From the NCBI RefSeq assembly GCF_036711975.1, contig NC_091976.1:23684001-23748000 (forward strand): DNA of 64,000 nt. Direction: 5' to 3'. The notes beneath the pieces were generated by a model that was not told the DNA's origin, did no database searches, and saw only the letters and a program-made list of their open reading frames with translations. Within the stretch, counting starts at the first letter, position 1. Every line of letters starts with the position of its first letter. Made by a program: the position numbers and the translations under genes. This DNA is from Onthophagus taurus (taxonomy: Eukaryota; Arthropoda; Insecta; Coleoptera; Scarabaeidae). Positions 1-12,088 of the stretch are shown piece by piece.

Positions 1-1760
1 TGGTTAGGAATTCTTTAATTTAATAGCAAACACTATCTATCTATTTGCTTATCTATCTACACACGATCTATTTGCCCCAAATATTTTAAATACTTAAATG
101 AGATTTTTAGAGATATATCTCGAAAATTAAGATACCTACTACGAGATTAAACTCTCTTCACGCCATGTTAATATATGGGTTTGATATATTCGAGTGCCAA
201 CCTAACCCCACATGATTAGAAGAACTAAAACATTGGAGATAGAGTTTATCTCGAAAATTGAGATATCTCATTTTAATTGAATGTCAAGCTAGTAACTATA
301 TGGTTAGGAATTCTTTAATTTAATCCTAAAGACGATCATATTTATATTTGGGATTTTTAAAGATATATCTCGAAATTAAGATATCTACTATGATATTTAA
401 TGTTTAACCATCTCTTCACGCCATTTAATACGTCGGCTTAACATACTCAAGTGCCAACCCAACCTCGCGCGTTTAGAAGAACTAAAACATTGGAGATGGA
501 GTTTATCTCGAAAAATTGAGATATCTCATCTTAACTGAATATCAAGCTCGTAACTTTATGGTTAGGAATTTTTTAATTTAATACCAAACACGATCTATTT
601 GCCACAAAAATTTTAAATAAATGAGATTTTTAGAGATATATCTTGAAAATTAAGATACTTACTATATTTGATGTTTAAATGAACTATCTTCGCAATATAT
701 TAATACATGAGATTGATATACTCGAACCCAACCCAACCTCCAGCGATTAGAAGAACTAAAATATTGGACATAGAGTTTATCTCGAAAAATTGAGATATCT
801 CATCCTAACTGAATATCAATTTAATAACTTTATTGGTTAGGAACTCATAAATTTAATATCAAACTCGATCTATTTGCCACAAAATTTTAAATAATTGGGA
901 TTTTTAGAGATATATCTCAAAAATTAAGATATTTACTATGATATTTAATGTTTAAATTAATTCTCTTCGCGACATGTTAATATATGGGCTTGATATATTC
1001 GAGCCTCAACCCAACCCCACGCGATTAGAAGAATTAAAACATTAGAGATGGAATTAATCTCGAAAAATTGAGATACCTCATCATAACTGAAGCTAATAAT
1101 CCATAAATAACCATCCTAAGTAATCCTAAATAAGACTAAATCATCCTAAATAACCTAATTATTTTATTGTATTTGCCACAAAAAATTAAATTATTTATTA
1201 GAAAAACTAAAACATCGGAGATTTTGAAGTTTATCTCGAAAAATTGAGATATCTCATCCTAACTTACTATCAAGTTAGTCACTTTATTGGTTAAGAACTC
1301 TTTAATTTAATCCTAAACACGATTTACATTTATATCTATATTTGGGATTTTTAGAGATATATCTCGAAATTAAGATATCTACTATGATATATAACGTTTA
1401 AACCATCTCTTCACGCCTTTTAATACATCGGCTTAATATACTCAAGTCCCAACCCAACCTCGCACGATTAGAAAAATTAAAACATTGGAGATGGAGTTTA
1501 TCTCGAAAAATTGAGATATCTCGTCCTAACTGAATATGAACTAAGTTTATTGGTTAATTATACTAACATTATTGGTTAAGAACACTTTAATTTAATACCA
1601 AATATAATCTATTTGTCACAAAAAATTTAAATATTGGAGATTTTTAGAGATATGTCTCAAAAATTAAGATCCATACTAACAATAAGATATTTATATAAAT
1701 AATAATAAATATATGATAAATTTAACGTTTAATTATTTCTTTTTACCTTTCGATAAATGT
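1..1760. repeat. Satellite-like tandem array, unit about 260-300 bp
   Basis: Diverged copies of one unit start near 1, 301, 560, 833, 1287 and 1570, each opening with a close variant of GGTTAGGAATTCTTTAATTT. Each unit carries two short palindromes (around GAGATATATCTC and GAGATATCTC), a stretch with TTCACGCCATGTTAATACAT, and ends in a conserved GATTAGAAGAACTAAAACAT block. Spacing is about 300, 258, 274, 454 and 285 bp; the long interval around 1090-1260 holds a partial, shuffled copy. The array is cut by the window edge. It lies on the 3' side of kibra exon 1, so it is probably intronic or intergenic to kibra. No coding capacity seen. Confidence 0.85.
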
Positions 1761-2029
1761 GGTGAAAACGATGTATTAAAAAGATTTTTTTTTTATATCT
1801 CAATTTCTATCTTTAATCTTTATCTCTAATTTTTTTTTTATCGAAACCACATCGTGTTTGGTATCAAATTTTAGGATTTTTAATCGCGATGACTATGGTG
1901 TATAGGAACCTATGTTTAAAGCAAGTTTCCTCATGTCATGTTAATACATGGGCTTGATATACTCGTGACCTAACACAATTAGTTAAGGGTTTATGAAAAG
2001 CTGTAAAATATTTTTTTTTTGTTTCAAAT

Positions 2030-2600
2030 AGTTTATCGTCGCCGCATAAGAAATTTGAACTTGCGAAATTCAAATTTGCCACACCTCGTAAATAATCGCG
2101 ATCGACGTGGAATGCATAAACACCTGTCGCGGTCAAATAAACAAAACCTGAGAACGAAACGCCGTTTTCTATAAACCGAAACGAAACCGTGTGGCCCCCT
2201 CGATTTATAAAACTATTCCAAGAATTTACGACAAAATGCATACTCTCGCTTTAAATATCTATGGGAAAGAGATAAACTTTTTAATCGGACGACCACGTTT
2301 CCGGGAAACTTGTGTAACAAGCGCCACCGATATCTTTTTTTATTCCTTTTTGTGCTATTTAACCATATTATTTTTGTGTCATTTATTTATTAGTGTATTA
2401 TTTGGTGTGTTCGCGATAAAGAGCAATTATCCGGAATGACGAGTACGACGGGAAAACTACGTCGAGTGGTCCGTGGAAAAATCGTACGCCCCTTAATTAA
2501 GGCGCGTTCCCACGGACGAGCGCAGAGAGGAGACTGTAAATCGTGCACGCATAGGTGAACGCGAGGTATGCGGCCGTTATGAGCCGTTTGTTTCGTTACT
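2030..2600. other. GC-richer unassigned block
   Basis: This stretch is clearly richer in G+C and CpG than the AT-rich DNA on both sides. It contains two overlapping open frames on opposite strands (about 101 codons on minus at 1936-2241, 82 codons on plus at 2191-2439), but neither resembles a family I recognise and neither has convincing splice context. The 2500 region carries the symmetric TTAATTAA next to CGCCCC/GGCGCG. It could be a regulatory island or an unrecognised exon of a kibra isoform. From 1761 to 2029 and from 2601 to 3450 I see nothing else that can be named. Confidence 0.3.
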
Positions 2601-3454
2601 CGAGCGATTTTTTTTTCATTTTTGATATAATGATGAAAGCTAATAGTTATAACGTTTCTATAATTTTTATGATCTGCGTATTGATTAATTATAACGTTTA
2701 TATAAGAATTTGAATAAGGTATCAAAAAAAAATTGTATACGGTTCATTTAGAATTGAAAATTAGTTATTTTGAATAAAAAGATGGACAGATGTCTTTGTT
2801 CGTAGTGGATTGATGATGATTCAGTAGAAAGGCATGATCGAAATGTTTTACGTAATCCGCCGTAGAGCGTATTTTTAATTGTAATTCTGACCTTGGTATA
2901 TCGGCAATTGAACGAACCAGAAACCGTATGTTCTCTCTCTCATTCTCCCTACAACTTGTCGAGAGTTAATTTTTAAAACTCGATCATTTCTACTTGCAAA
3001 TAAATCAATAAAATGTATTAATAATAACAAAAAAACGTTAATCGGAATGTAAGTTAATCTAATTTGACATTCGTTCACGATAATGATAATAACCTCGGGA
3101 TTCTATTGAAAAACCCGATCGTACGATACCCGCATTCCTAAACATTTATCTGTTCCTAACCTATCTGGAATTTTTTATGTGGTTATTACCGGTTTAAAAA
3201 ATATTTCTCATCTGATATCAAGCAAAGGTTGGTCGCATCGTTTATGAATCACACTTTTATGATAGAATCAAAGCATAGAAAAATAAAAAAAGAATTTGGG
3301 TTGGATACGCCCTTTTTGAGGAGAATCTCAACCTTGCATAGCAGTGCACAACTGCTTGATAAAACCAAGTATGTATCTTTTGAAGATGGAACTTCCAGAT
3401 AATGATGAAAACAACAATGAAGCTGATTGAAGATTGATTGATGAGAGGTTTTTG

Positions 3455-4205
3455 CCTTCGAATGTAAAACTTGTAAATCAATGTATCTTTGGATGCACAT
3501 GTTTTTATTAGTGTCATAAACTCGCATACAGTTTAGAATTAAATGCAGCTTCAAATAACTGTTATGGTATCTAACAGTACTTTTCCATAACACCCAAAGC
3601 ATAGTTTTAGACCAGATTTCAGTTGGGTTTCTGCAAATACTTGCAGCTGGCTTACAACATTATTCGTCAAATTGATTTCTTTTTTTCTGGGTTAATAACA
3701 AATTGTCACCTTCGATTCAGATTGCTTTGGAATTGCTGTCCATGGAACTTTCAACATATTCTGCGACGGAAATAACGCACTTTGTTGTAAAGCTTACTTG
3801 ATAAGAGATAATTACAAAACATCTTCTATTTGACTTTTTTAGTATGGAGGATCTTGATTTATGTTGTTTTTCTTCGAATGTAAAACTTGTAAAACAATGT
3901 ATCTTTGGATGTACATGTTTTTATTAGTGTCATAAAGTCGCATACAGTTTAGAATCAAATGTAGCCTCATATAACTGTTATGGTTCATATCTGGTATCTA
4001 ACAGTACTTTTCCATAACACCCAAAGCATAGTTTTAGACCAGATTTCAGTTGGGTTTCTGCAAATACTTGCTGCAGCTGGCTTATAACATTATTCGTCAA
4101 ATTGATTTGTTTTTGTCTGGGCTAATAACAAATTGTCACTTTGTTGTAAAGCTTACTTTTTTTTAATTACAAAACATCTTCTATTTGACTTTTTTAGTAT
4201 GGAGG
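3455..4205. repeat. Imperfect tandem duplication, about 0.4 kb unit
   Basis: Copy 1 (about 3455-3860) and copy 2 (about 3870-4205) share long near-identical runs: the TTCGAATGTAAAACTTGTAA start, the TCTAACAGTACTTTTCCATA middle, and the TTTTTTAGTATGGAGGATCT end. Copy 2 has lost about 70 bp that copy 1 has between the middle and end blocks. The similarity is high enough for a fairly recent local duplication. Short open frames overlap both copies but no protein family is recognisable. Confidence 0.85.
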
Positions 4206-7200
4206 ATCTTAAATATGAGTTCAATTCAAGGATAAACCTTAGATCTTGATTTATATTGTTCTCAATTTAACATTTATATAAAGCTAAATCCAGATTAATT
4301 CATCTGGTTTGATGTTAGTCCATGATTTCGATACTTTTAAGTTAGACCATCTCGTCCAACCTTGCTGTTCTTGCTTGTCATGATACATAAAGCAGATTTT
4401 ATGAAGTTTCTTATCCCGAAACATCAACTTGCTGTATGCAATTGCCGATTGCATGATGAAATAGCATTAAGATATGATGAAATAACACAAATAAAAATGA
4501 ATCTAGAACAAAATCCTTTTATGACAGACACTAGAACGAATGTTAAATTTAAAAGTGTTCATTACAACCAGAGTTTGAGTCATTGTAACACATTGAGAGT
4601 TGTATATGAACACAATCCTGCAATATCATTGTGATATAGAACTGGTGTAGAGTCACTTAATTTTGTCAAAGTCTGCCAGGATACCATGTTTTGCAAAAAA
4701 CTTGCAAATAGTAAGAACAGAAATGATGTGATAATTATTACCATTTTCCAGTTATTTAAGCATTTAATTCAGATTGCCTTAAGTCGAAAAAACTTGGCAA
4801 AGAAGAAGAAATCTTTCTCAAATCAGGATGCTTTACACAAATACCGGATTCGAGTACAGCCTATTGTTACAAATTATGTTGAAAATTGACAAAATAAAGC
4901 ATCGAAATAAGTTTATGCTGTCAATGACATTTAAGACTAACGCCATTAATACAATACGTTAAAATTTAAGTAACATGAAAAATTCTTATTCATTATCGTA
5001 GTACAGCAACAACAAAATCATTTTAAGCCGATTTTACAAATACTTTTTTGCATAGTCATGTTTTATTTGGTAGATAATGTATTTGTACATTCTCGCTTTG
5101 CCGATAAATAAAAGCTCGAGTTTATGTGTATCGTTATCATTGCCACAAAGCATAACAGTAACCATATCTTTCGATGCTTGCTATCTCCTGCAAAATACTT
5201 ATCACGCCACCATTTTTCAATAACTCACGAGTGTAATGCTTCTCCAATTTCTTGACGAAATTCTGAAACAGTTTTTTTAACTATAAGATTATTGAAATCT
5301 CATCAATATCTGTTGAAATCCGGGTATTTTTCCCCTTCGCTTTGGAACATAATCTAAACTGTTCAAGTATTTCCAGTATTTGCAATTAAAATGCGTCCGA
5401 GCGAATTCCGATAAACTCGGTTACACTCACAGTTGTGGTATTTCCTTTGCGATAAAGCCAAAGGCTACGCAGGACGTTGAATAACATAGATTATTTTTTA
5501 CTCTACAAACGACAATTACAGTGAAAGTACAAAGTACTTTGATTATCACAAAAATTTAAAATTCAATCATTAAATACATTTAAAGATTTTCTTTTACACT
5601 TAAAACAAAGTAATATAAAAAAAACGATAAAAAAGAAGATATTTACTAATATGAATTTGTCTGACGTAAAATATAAGGCATTTTCGTTATGAGAGGTCAT
5701 CGGGGCCGAATTCTTGACCTCCAATTCGGTTATTGTTTACGTCTTTGCAAGTCTTTCCTGAACAGATAGCATCGCGCGACCAAAACTTTTCATCCAATAG
5801 CGAAACTCGACGTCAACGACGTCGATTCTTCGACGAGATATGGAGATATCTAAGCAAAAGGTCATTTACGTATTAAAACCCAAAAATGAAAAACATAAAA
5901 CGTATATTTTATGAACGTTTATTTTCGGGATGTTGTGATACTACTAATCAATTAAAAATAAATGAAATCAATCGGTTTTTAGTTAATATTTAATTAATAT
6001 TACAATGATTGATTTCATATTCTATTTTTAAAGTTTTATAACCTTGAAATAATATCAGTTAGTTTATTATTCATTGTTTTGCAAAAGAAAATGAAAGGAA
6101 AAAAAATTGAAGACACCCTTCCAAGAATAAAGAAAATAATCAGTGACAATTCAATTTGGAATGTAAACGTTTGAGTCACACGAAATGAATAAAAAAAATA
6201 TTTTTTTAAAAGACAAACAAAACTCTCATTTTGTACACCAAATGGAATTCGAGTTGAATTGAACGCGAATCGTTTGAGTTCTCGCATATACAGAGAAAGT
6301 CAGTGCTGCTGCATTCCTCCGTTAAAGCAGTTTTCCCTCCGTTATTTTGACATCGGAACGCGCGACGCGGCGGAAATTTAATGTTATTACGTTTTTAGTA
6401 GCAGATTTAAAAGAATGGAAAAAACGCCCCCGAATTGAGGAATTTCTAACGATCCGCGGAATCTTTACGGTATATATTGGAATCTTGGCGAAGGTCCAAA
6501 ACGAGCGCGGACGACGAACGTACCAAAAAAAAAGGAGTAAAATGGGGATGTCGGAATTCGAATCGCCCACAGTGCTCGACGACGCAAATATAAAACCGAC
6601 GCCAAGCCGTCTATAGAGACGCCTTTGTGGGCGACAAACGACGACAGACGTCCCTATAAACTTTTATTTTGTACTAATTATTTTACATTTAAAGAGATTT
6701 AAATAAAATATAACATAATAGAGTATGGGTAATAAGTTATCCTTAGAACTTGATAAGTTCCTGAAGATGAGGTGTGTTTCTCGAAATCAGTAAAACTACT
6801 ATTAGTAGCATCTATTCACCAAGATAGGTATGGATTTCTTTTATGCTTTCTAATCTACACTGTTAAAGTCAAAGTATTACCAACGATCCAATTATCCTAG
6901 GAGGTCAGCTAACAAGACTGTTGCTATATCTGCTAGAATGATTTAGGGCAAGGGTATAACATGAAGCAAGTACATCAGCAAGGAATTACCTAATGCCAAA
7001 GTAATTTGTTGTAAACTACAAGCCAACATCTTCACGACGTATCAAATAATCAAAAAAATTCTTCTTCATTACAATTTATTTCCTGCATATCCTCAAATAT
7101 ATAAATACATCCTGACTATTAAATGAAACGTCTTATTGTTTTTGGCCTCTTGTAGCATCGAGTAACTAACAAAGAAAGTATTGCCCATCTGCATAGCTGA

Positions 7201-7375
7201 TCTTGTATTATCTCGTTCTTTCTTTCGATAGCATTTTTGTTTGCGTGAGCCACCCCATATGGCTACAGTATCAATTGTATTCATTTTAAATTGATGAATT
7301 GATTAGATATTTTGAAATATTAGTCCACTTACTCTCAAAATTATTTATATTGGTGGTCCAGTCCAAATTTAGTTA
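4206..7375. other. Unassigned DNA between repeats
   Basis: Two short plus-strand open frames (4362-4634 and 4686-4889) could be decayed transposon coding sequence, but I cannot place them in a family. A CpG-richer block at 6300-6660 contains an ATATAAAA box near 6586 and could be a promoter or enhancer; a 90-codon plus-strand frame crosses it without recognisable content. A second CpG-richer block sits at 5690-5850. Nothing else in this interval can be supported. Confidence 0.3.
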
Positions 7376-7725
7376 ATTGCCGCGAATCTTGCGTTTTTCC
7401 ACGTTTAGTAAATTCGTTGGATTAGCGGAAAGGTTTAGATCTGTTCGGAACTCTTGAATTAAAACAGGGCTATCATTACCGAATGATAGGTCTATGTGAT
7501 TTCGCTCTGGAAATTCAAACGCCAAAGTTCTAAAGTCATGTAACTAAACAATCGTGCCTCCATAAAGAAATATATCGCGCTAGCTCTTCTTCTTGTTCTG
7601 GAGAGAATGTTGGTGTGTGGCGATCCATTTTTTCTTCGATGATTCTTTGCGGTTAAGCTCTCCTTTTCTTATTTTTTTAACTTGAGCTTCAAGAATTGTA
7701 CGACGAACTTCAAACTAGCTTTTAT
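7375..7725 (-). mobile_element. Tigger/pogo-like transposase N-terminal remnant
   Basis: Read on the minus strand from about 7720 down, the sequence gives a psq-type helix-turn-helix piece (LEAQVKKIRKGELNRKES) followed, after a frame change, by FSPEQEEELARYI and later by FGNDSPVLIQEFRTDLNLSA and NPTNLLNVEKRKI. This order is the N-terminal layout of pogo/Tigger-type transposases that are abundant in insect genomes. The catalytic DDE part is absent and several frameshifts and stops break the frame, so this is a dead 5' fragment. Family assignment rests on motif memory. Confidence 0.6.
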
Positions 7726-8039
7726 TTTGCCCGCTAATACATCCTCAACAGAAAAGAAGTTGAGTAATAACACATATAGATTAATATCATTTTTAATTAA
7801 GGATCAAATAGTAGAAAGAATTATGAGATCAAAATATCACAGCAGATCATTACCTGCTCTTCAGTTAGAACTAAAATATTTGACATGAAATTAACACCAA
7901 ACAAAATGGCGAACCTCACTTTTTTCGTTGCACGTTTTTTCTCTCACAGATTTGCAGTAACTTTATTATTGTGGTTTGAACCATTTAATAACAGATCGTA
8001 TGATTCTAATTTGACGATCAGCAAGTGGATGGTTTTACC

Positions 8040-9900
8040 CGTATAATCTAGTTAATAATTAAAGTATTTGTTCTAATAATAGTATATAGAAATTCGTTAA
8101 AGTACATAGTGTTCTGTAAGTAGTTTCTAGTCTTTCACAAACATAGTCTAGTCTTTTGTCAGCAGTATATAGTGTTCTAATAACGGTATATAGGTTTCCA
8201 CTAAAACCCTTTAGTGTTTAGTGAATAGTATCTAGTTTTTTACCAGTTGTCTAGTCTTCTGTCAGCAATAACTAGTCCCCTCCTAAGAATATCTAATCTT
8301 TTTCCAGCAGTATCTGACATAATCCTTCATTACAAGTATCTGATCTTCTACAAGCAGTATCCAAGCTTCTATCAGCATTATCAAATGTTCTACCAACTGT
8401 ATATAGTCAACCATTAAAGTATTTGGTGTTCTAACAATAGTATTTAGTCGTTGAAGTACATAGTGTTCTGTAAGTAGTTTCTAGCCTTCCACAAGCATTG
8501 TCAAGTTTTCTGTTAGCAATAGATAGTACTTTACCAACAATTTCTGGTCTTCTGTTACCAGTATCTAGTGTTCCAATAATAAGTATCTAGTTTTCAACGA
8601 GATGTCTACTCCTCTCTCAGCAATAACTAGTCCCCTCCTAGCAATATCTAATCTTTTACAAGGAATATCCATACTTCTACCAGCATTATAATAGCTAATA
8701 ATAGTATATAACATTAAAGTACATAATGTTCTGTAAGTAGTTTCTAGTCTTTCACAGGTATTATCAAGTCTTCTGCCAGCAATAGCTAATTCTCTACCAA
8801 CAATTTCTAGTCTTCTGACAGCAGTATCTAGTGTTCTAATAATAGTACATAAGTTTCCAATAGAATTCTTTTGTTGAACTAAAACTAGAACTAACACTAG
8901 AAACTTTCGGGTTTTGCCGTGCGTCTTTTAAGAAAAGGTTTGAAGTTTCGGATACCATGTTGCAACCTTCTTCAGAAACTGATTCGAAATGTAAACTTTT
9001 CAATTAGCACCGGCCGTGAAAGCCTTACTTATAGAACTATTTTGTGTTCTGTAAACAGTATCTAGTTTTCAACAAGTTGTTTAGGCCTCTGTCAGCAGAT
9101 AATGCACTTCTACCAGCATTATCTGGTGTTCTAACAAATATAGTCAAGTATTAAAGTATTTGGTGTTCTAATAATAGCATACAGCCATCCGTTAAAGTAC
9201 ATAGTGTTCTGTAAGTAGTTTCTAGTGATCTACAAGCATTGTCAAGTCTTTTGTCAACAATTTCTAGTCTTCTGTCAGCAGTATCTAGAGTTCTAATAAC
9301 AGTATATAAGTTTTTAATAAACTATTTAGTGTTCTATTAGCAATAAGTAGTCCTCTCTATACCTACCCCTCTCCCCTATACCTATTTACTGTAGTTTCAT
9401 ATAGGGAAATTTATCAAAACGTGTACGGAATACCGGAAAACCTTTGGTTTTTTTTTTGTTAGAAGGCCATGGAACTTTGACAGGTTTTCTGTTTATTATT
9501 TAAGTAGTATTTGTCAAAATAGAATAATTTTCATAAAATTTGTATTAATTTTACTCCTCTGTCAGCAATAACTAGTCCCCTTTTAGCAATATCTAATCTT
9601 TTACAAGAAATATCCAAACTTCTAGCATTATCTGGTGTTCTAACAAATATAGTGAAGTATTAAAGTATTTGGTGCTCTAATAATAGTATACAACCATCCA
9701 TTAAAGTACATAGTGTATTGTAAGTAGTTTCTAGTGATCTACAAGCATTGTCAAGGCTTTTGTCAGCAGTATCTAGAGTTCTAATAACAGTATATAAGTT
9801 TCTAGTAGAACTATTTAGTGTTCTGTAAACAGTATCTAATTTTCTACAAGTTATCTTGTGTTCTATTAGCAATAAGTAGTCCTCTATACCTACCCCTCTT
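8040..9900. repeat. 21-bp minisatellite, about 1.8 kb
   Basis: The region is built from diverged units of about 21 bp with consensus close to AGTCTTCTGTCAGCAGTATCT and AGTGTTCTAATAATAGTATAT. The unit is a multiple of three, so minus-strand frames stay open for 70 to 110 codons and read as heptads of the type RRLxIxx (8565-8897 and 9660-9872). These frames are a by-product of the repeat and I do not call them genes. Higher-order copying is also present: blocks containing the AAAGTACATAGTGTTCTGTA run recur near 8090, 8450, 8710, 9200 and 9700. Confidence 0.85.
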
Positions 9901-10055
9901 CCCTATACCTATTTTAAATTTGTCAAAACGTGCACGGAATACCGGGAACCAATTTTTTTTTTTTATGGAATTTTGATAGTTTTTCTGTTTATTTCTTAAG
10001 TAGTATTTGTCAAAAATAGAATAATTTTCATAAAATTTGTATTAATTCAGCATTA
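9331..10055. repeat. Direct duplication flanking a minisatellite block
   Basis: About 235 bp at 9331-9565 is repeated at 9851-10050. Both copies begin at GTTCTATTAGCAATAAGTAG, pass through TACCTACCCCTCT and ACGGAATACCGG, and end at TCATAAAATTTGTATTAATT. Copy 2 lacks about 30 bp in the middle. The spacer between them is more of the 21-bp minisatellite, so a larger block of repeat plus unique DNA was duplicated. Confidence 0.8.
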
Positions 10056-10574
10056 CTAGAAGTATGAATTAAAATGAATGAACGCATCATATGAATATTT
10101 CATTGACAAAATAGGTTTTTCCGATTTCAATTTTTACATTTTCCATAAATTTACAAGTCAATCACGTTAAAAACCAACACAAACCTAAAATTAAACGTTT
10201 TATTGTTGTTTATAACAGATTATTCTAGAATTTAATTGAGTAATTTATCAAGCGATAACAAGGTGATAACAAAATACCTAAAATGTGAATATCGCAACTC
10301 TTTTACGTACTTGTTTATAGTTTACGCGAAAAGATTGAAATTGGGATCATTTTTTTCTTAACTAAAGGAGTAAAGCGAAGAAGAGTAACAAAAAAAAATA
10401 AAATATGTAACGACGACGATGGGCATTATTTTTAGCAACACGCACCAGCGGTCACGAATGCACGCGTTTTCCGCGAGATGGCGCGAGGAGCGCGCGCGTT
10501 GCGGCGTTTTTTAAATCGCGAAAATCGCGCAGGGTTTAAAGACCTTTAAAAATGGAATCCGCATCAGGGAAAAA

Positions 10575-10737
10575 AGAGAGAACGAAAACGGGCATTCAGC
10601 GAAAAGAGAGAGAGCGAGAGGAAGGACATATAAACACACCGAGGATGAAAAAGAAAAAAGAAAGAAAAGAAAAGGAATAAGATGATGAAGAAAAAGAAGA
10701 TGAAGATGAAGAAGAAAAAGACGAAGAAGGTGGATAG
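10575..10737. repeat. Purine-rich low-complexity tract in kibra intron 1
   Basis: About 160 bp of almost pure A/G on the plus strand (polypyrimidine on the kibra sense strand), starting about 40 bp inside intron 1. A 78-codon minus-strand frame rich in Phe, Leu and Ser crosses it and is a composition artefact. The remaining intron DNA from 10056 to 10574 shows nothing recognisable. Confidence 0.7.
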
Positions 10738-10779
10738 AGAAAAGCGCATAAGGCGCATCACGTCGTTGTCGTCGCATAC

Positions 10780-10907
10780 CTGTCCCTCGGGTCGATCCAA
10801 GTGGTCTTCTTCGAGTTGTGGTCGATGAAGTAAACCTTTCCATCGTAGTCCCTAGCCACGTCCCAACCGTCCGGCAGTGGCAACAGGCCATTCCTCGCTT
10901 TTGGCAT
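10780..10907 (-). CDS. kibra: Kibra, first coding exon (first WW domain)
   Basis: The exon starts with ATG at 10907 and gives 42 codons plus two bases, ending at a clean donor (GACAG followed by GTATGC). The product reads [20 protein letters not shown] and continues with [20 protein letters not shown]: a full WW domain with both tryptophans, about residues 9-42. The LPLP-x-GW start, the DGKxYFIDH core and the WIDPRDR end match the first WW domain of Kibra/WWC, an upstream scaffold of the Hippo pathway that acts with Merlin and Expanded at the apical cell cortex. Kibra WW domains bind PPxY motifs such as those of Warts. The second WW domain, C2 domain and aPKC-binding region would be encoded at lower coordinates and are not in the window, so intron 1 would exceed 10.7 kb. 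Another WW protein is possible but less likely. Confidence 0.85.
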
Positions 10908-11110
10908 TATTATTATCGCAACATTTAAACGACCGCCCCGCCGAAAACTCCTCTCTCTCTCACGGTTTCCCCGCGCTCAAAACGAACGTACGGCAAACTG
11001 GCACACACACACTCAACTACACGGCCATGTTGAATACCACATTATCATGAGCAGGCGACGGGTGACGTCACTACGTCGTCCACCAATCGCGCGATACCTT
11101 CCTTGCGAAT
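10908..11110 (-). promoter_or_regulatory. Probable kibra 5' UTR and promoter
   Basis: This CpG-rich stretch lies directly upstream of the kibra start codon. It contains a perfect CRE palindrome TGACGTCA at 11063-11070 and a CGTCATCCACC-like neighbourhood typical of TATA-less insect promoters. No TATA box is evident. Transcription start is not mapped; the call is from position and composition. Confidence 0.45.
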
Positions 11111-12080
11111 GGAATGCGACTACAGAAGGCAAAGCCAAAAGCACATAATAATATCTCTCTCTATTTTAATTAGTATTTCGAAAATTTAAAATAATAATAA
11201 TATTACTTCTATATATTATATATATAAATAGATTTTTCAAAAAAATCCTTTTTCTCTCTCCTTTATTTTGAATCTCTTCAATTTCAATCTTCTTCACTAT
11301 GTGTCATACACGATTTCTTTTCTAATTCATTTTGAATACTGGTTTTTAATTTTCTAATAAATAAAGAATCTTAATGTATCGTATCCAGCTTGTTTCTTAT
11401 CGCTTTCTTTTTTTTTCAAATCTTCGTTCGTATTTAATCACATCGCACCTTATCGTGTCCCGTGGCCTAACCTCAAAATGTGTACCAAACACTTTTCGTA
11501 ATCGCGCAATTTCGCCACGGCACTATCGCGCTCGTACTGAAGCTGAAACTGAATGAAGAAGGAATAAACTCGATCGTGTCGGCGGCAATTGCGCTTAAAC
11601 TCAAACTGTGTCTCGTCCGTCGTCGAGATCGGCGATCCTATTGGCATGCGAACGGAATGTGGCAGGGACTCGTCGGCCCCTCGGCCCGCAACCCACATTC
11701 CCCCCTGCTTTTGCTTGCTTTACTTTGCTTCTTTACTTACATACTCCTCTATCTATACGTTTGTATCCGTATCGTACATGAACTATGTGCGGAGCTAATA
11801 CGATTATTCTTAAATACTTCTCCGTTTTAATACTTTTCGTTCGGATGGTATTTAAGACGTGGAGAGAGTGTTAAATTTATGTTAACCGCGCACACGTATT
11901 CTTATTCTCGAGTTACCACCGCGGACGACGTTGAAATGTTGTAGTTCTAACTAAAACAATATGTTGAATTGGATCATGGTGACATCTATTAACCAATAGT
12001 TTAATTATTATTTGAAAATAAAATGTTAATTGGGTTGCATATACACGTATTTATTTTGAAATATAACTTCACAACATTAA
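11111..12080. other. Intergenic DNA, nothing recognised
   Basis: The block at 11450-11700 is CpG-richer and carries overlapping open frames on both strands (for example 11480-11830 plus, 116 codons), which may reflect composition rather than coding. It could be an upstream regulatory region of kibra. No domain, splice structure or repeat was recognised. Confidence 0.25.
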
Positions 12081-12088
12081 AGAAACAA

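Noticed and set aside
6347-6616. 89-codon plus-strand frame with basic C-terminus
   Set aside because: No recognisable domain; the opposite strand is also open over the same CpG-rich block, indicating composition rather than coding.
8565-8897. 110-codon minus-strand frame resembling a coiled-coil protein
   Set aside because: The frame is a by-product of the 21-bp minisatellite; no start, splice or upstream context supports a gene.
10511-10891. 126-codon minus-strand frame over kibra exon 1
   Set aside because: It is an out-of-frame shadow of the WW-domain exon continuing into the polypyrimidine tract of intron 1.
11480-11830. 116-codon plus-strand frame near kibra
   Set aside because: Not similar to any family I recognise and overlapped by an equally long minus-strand frame.
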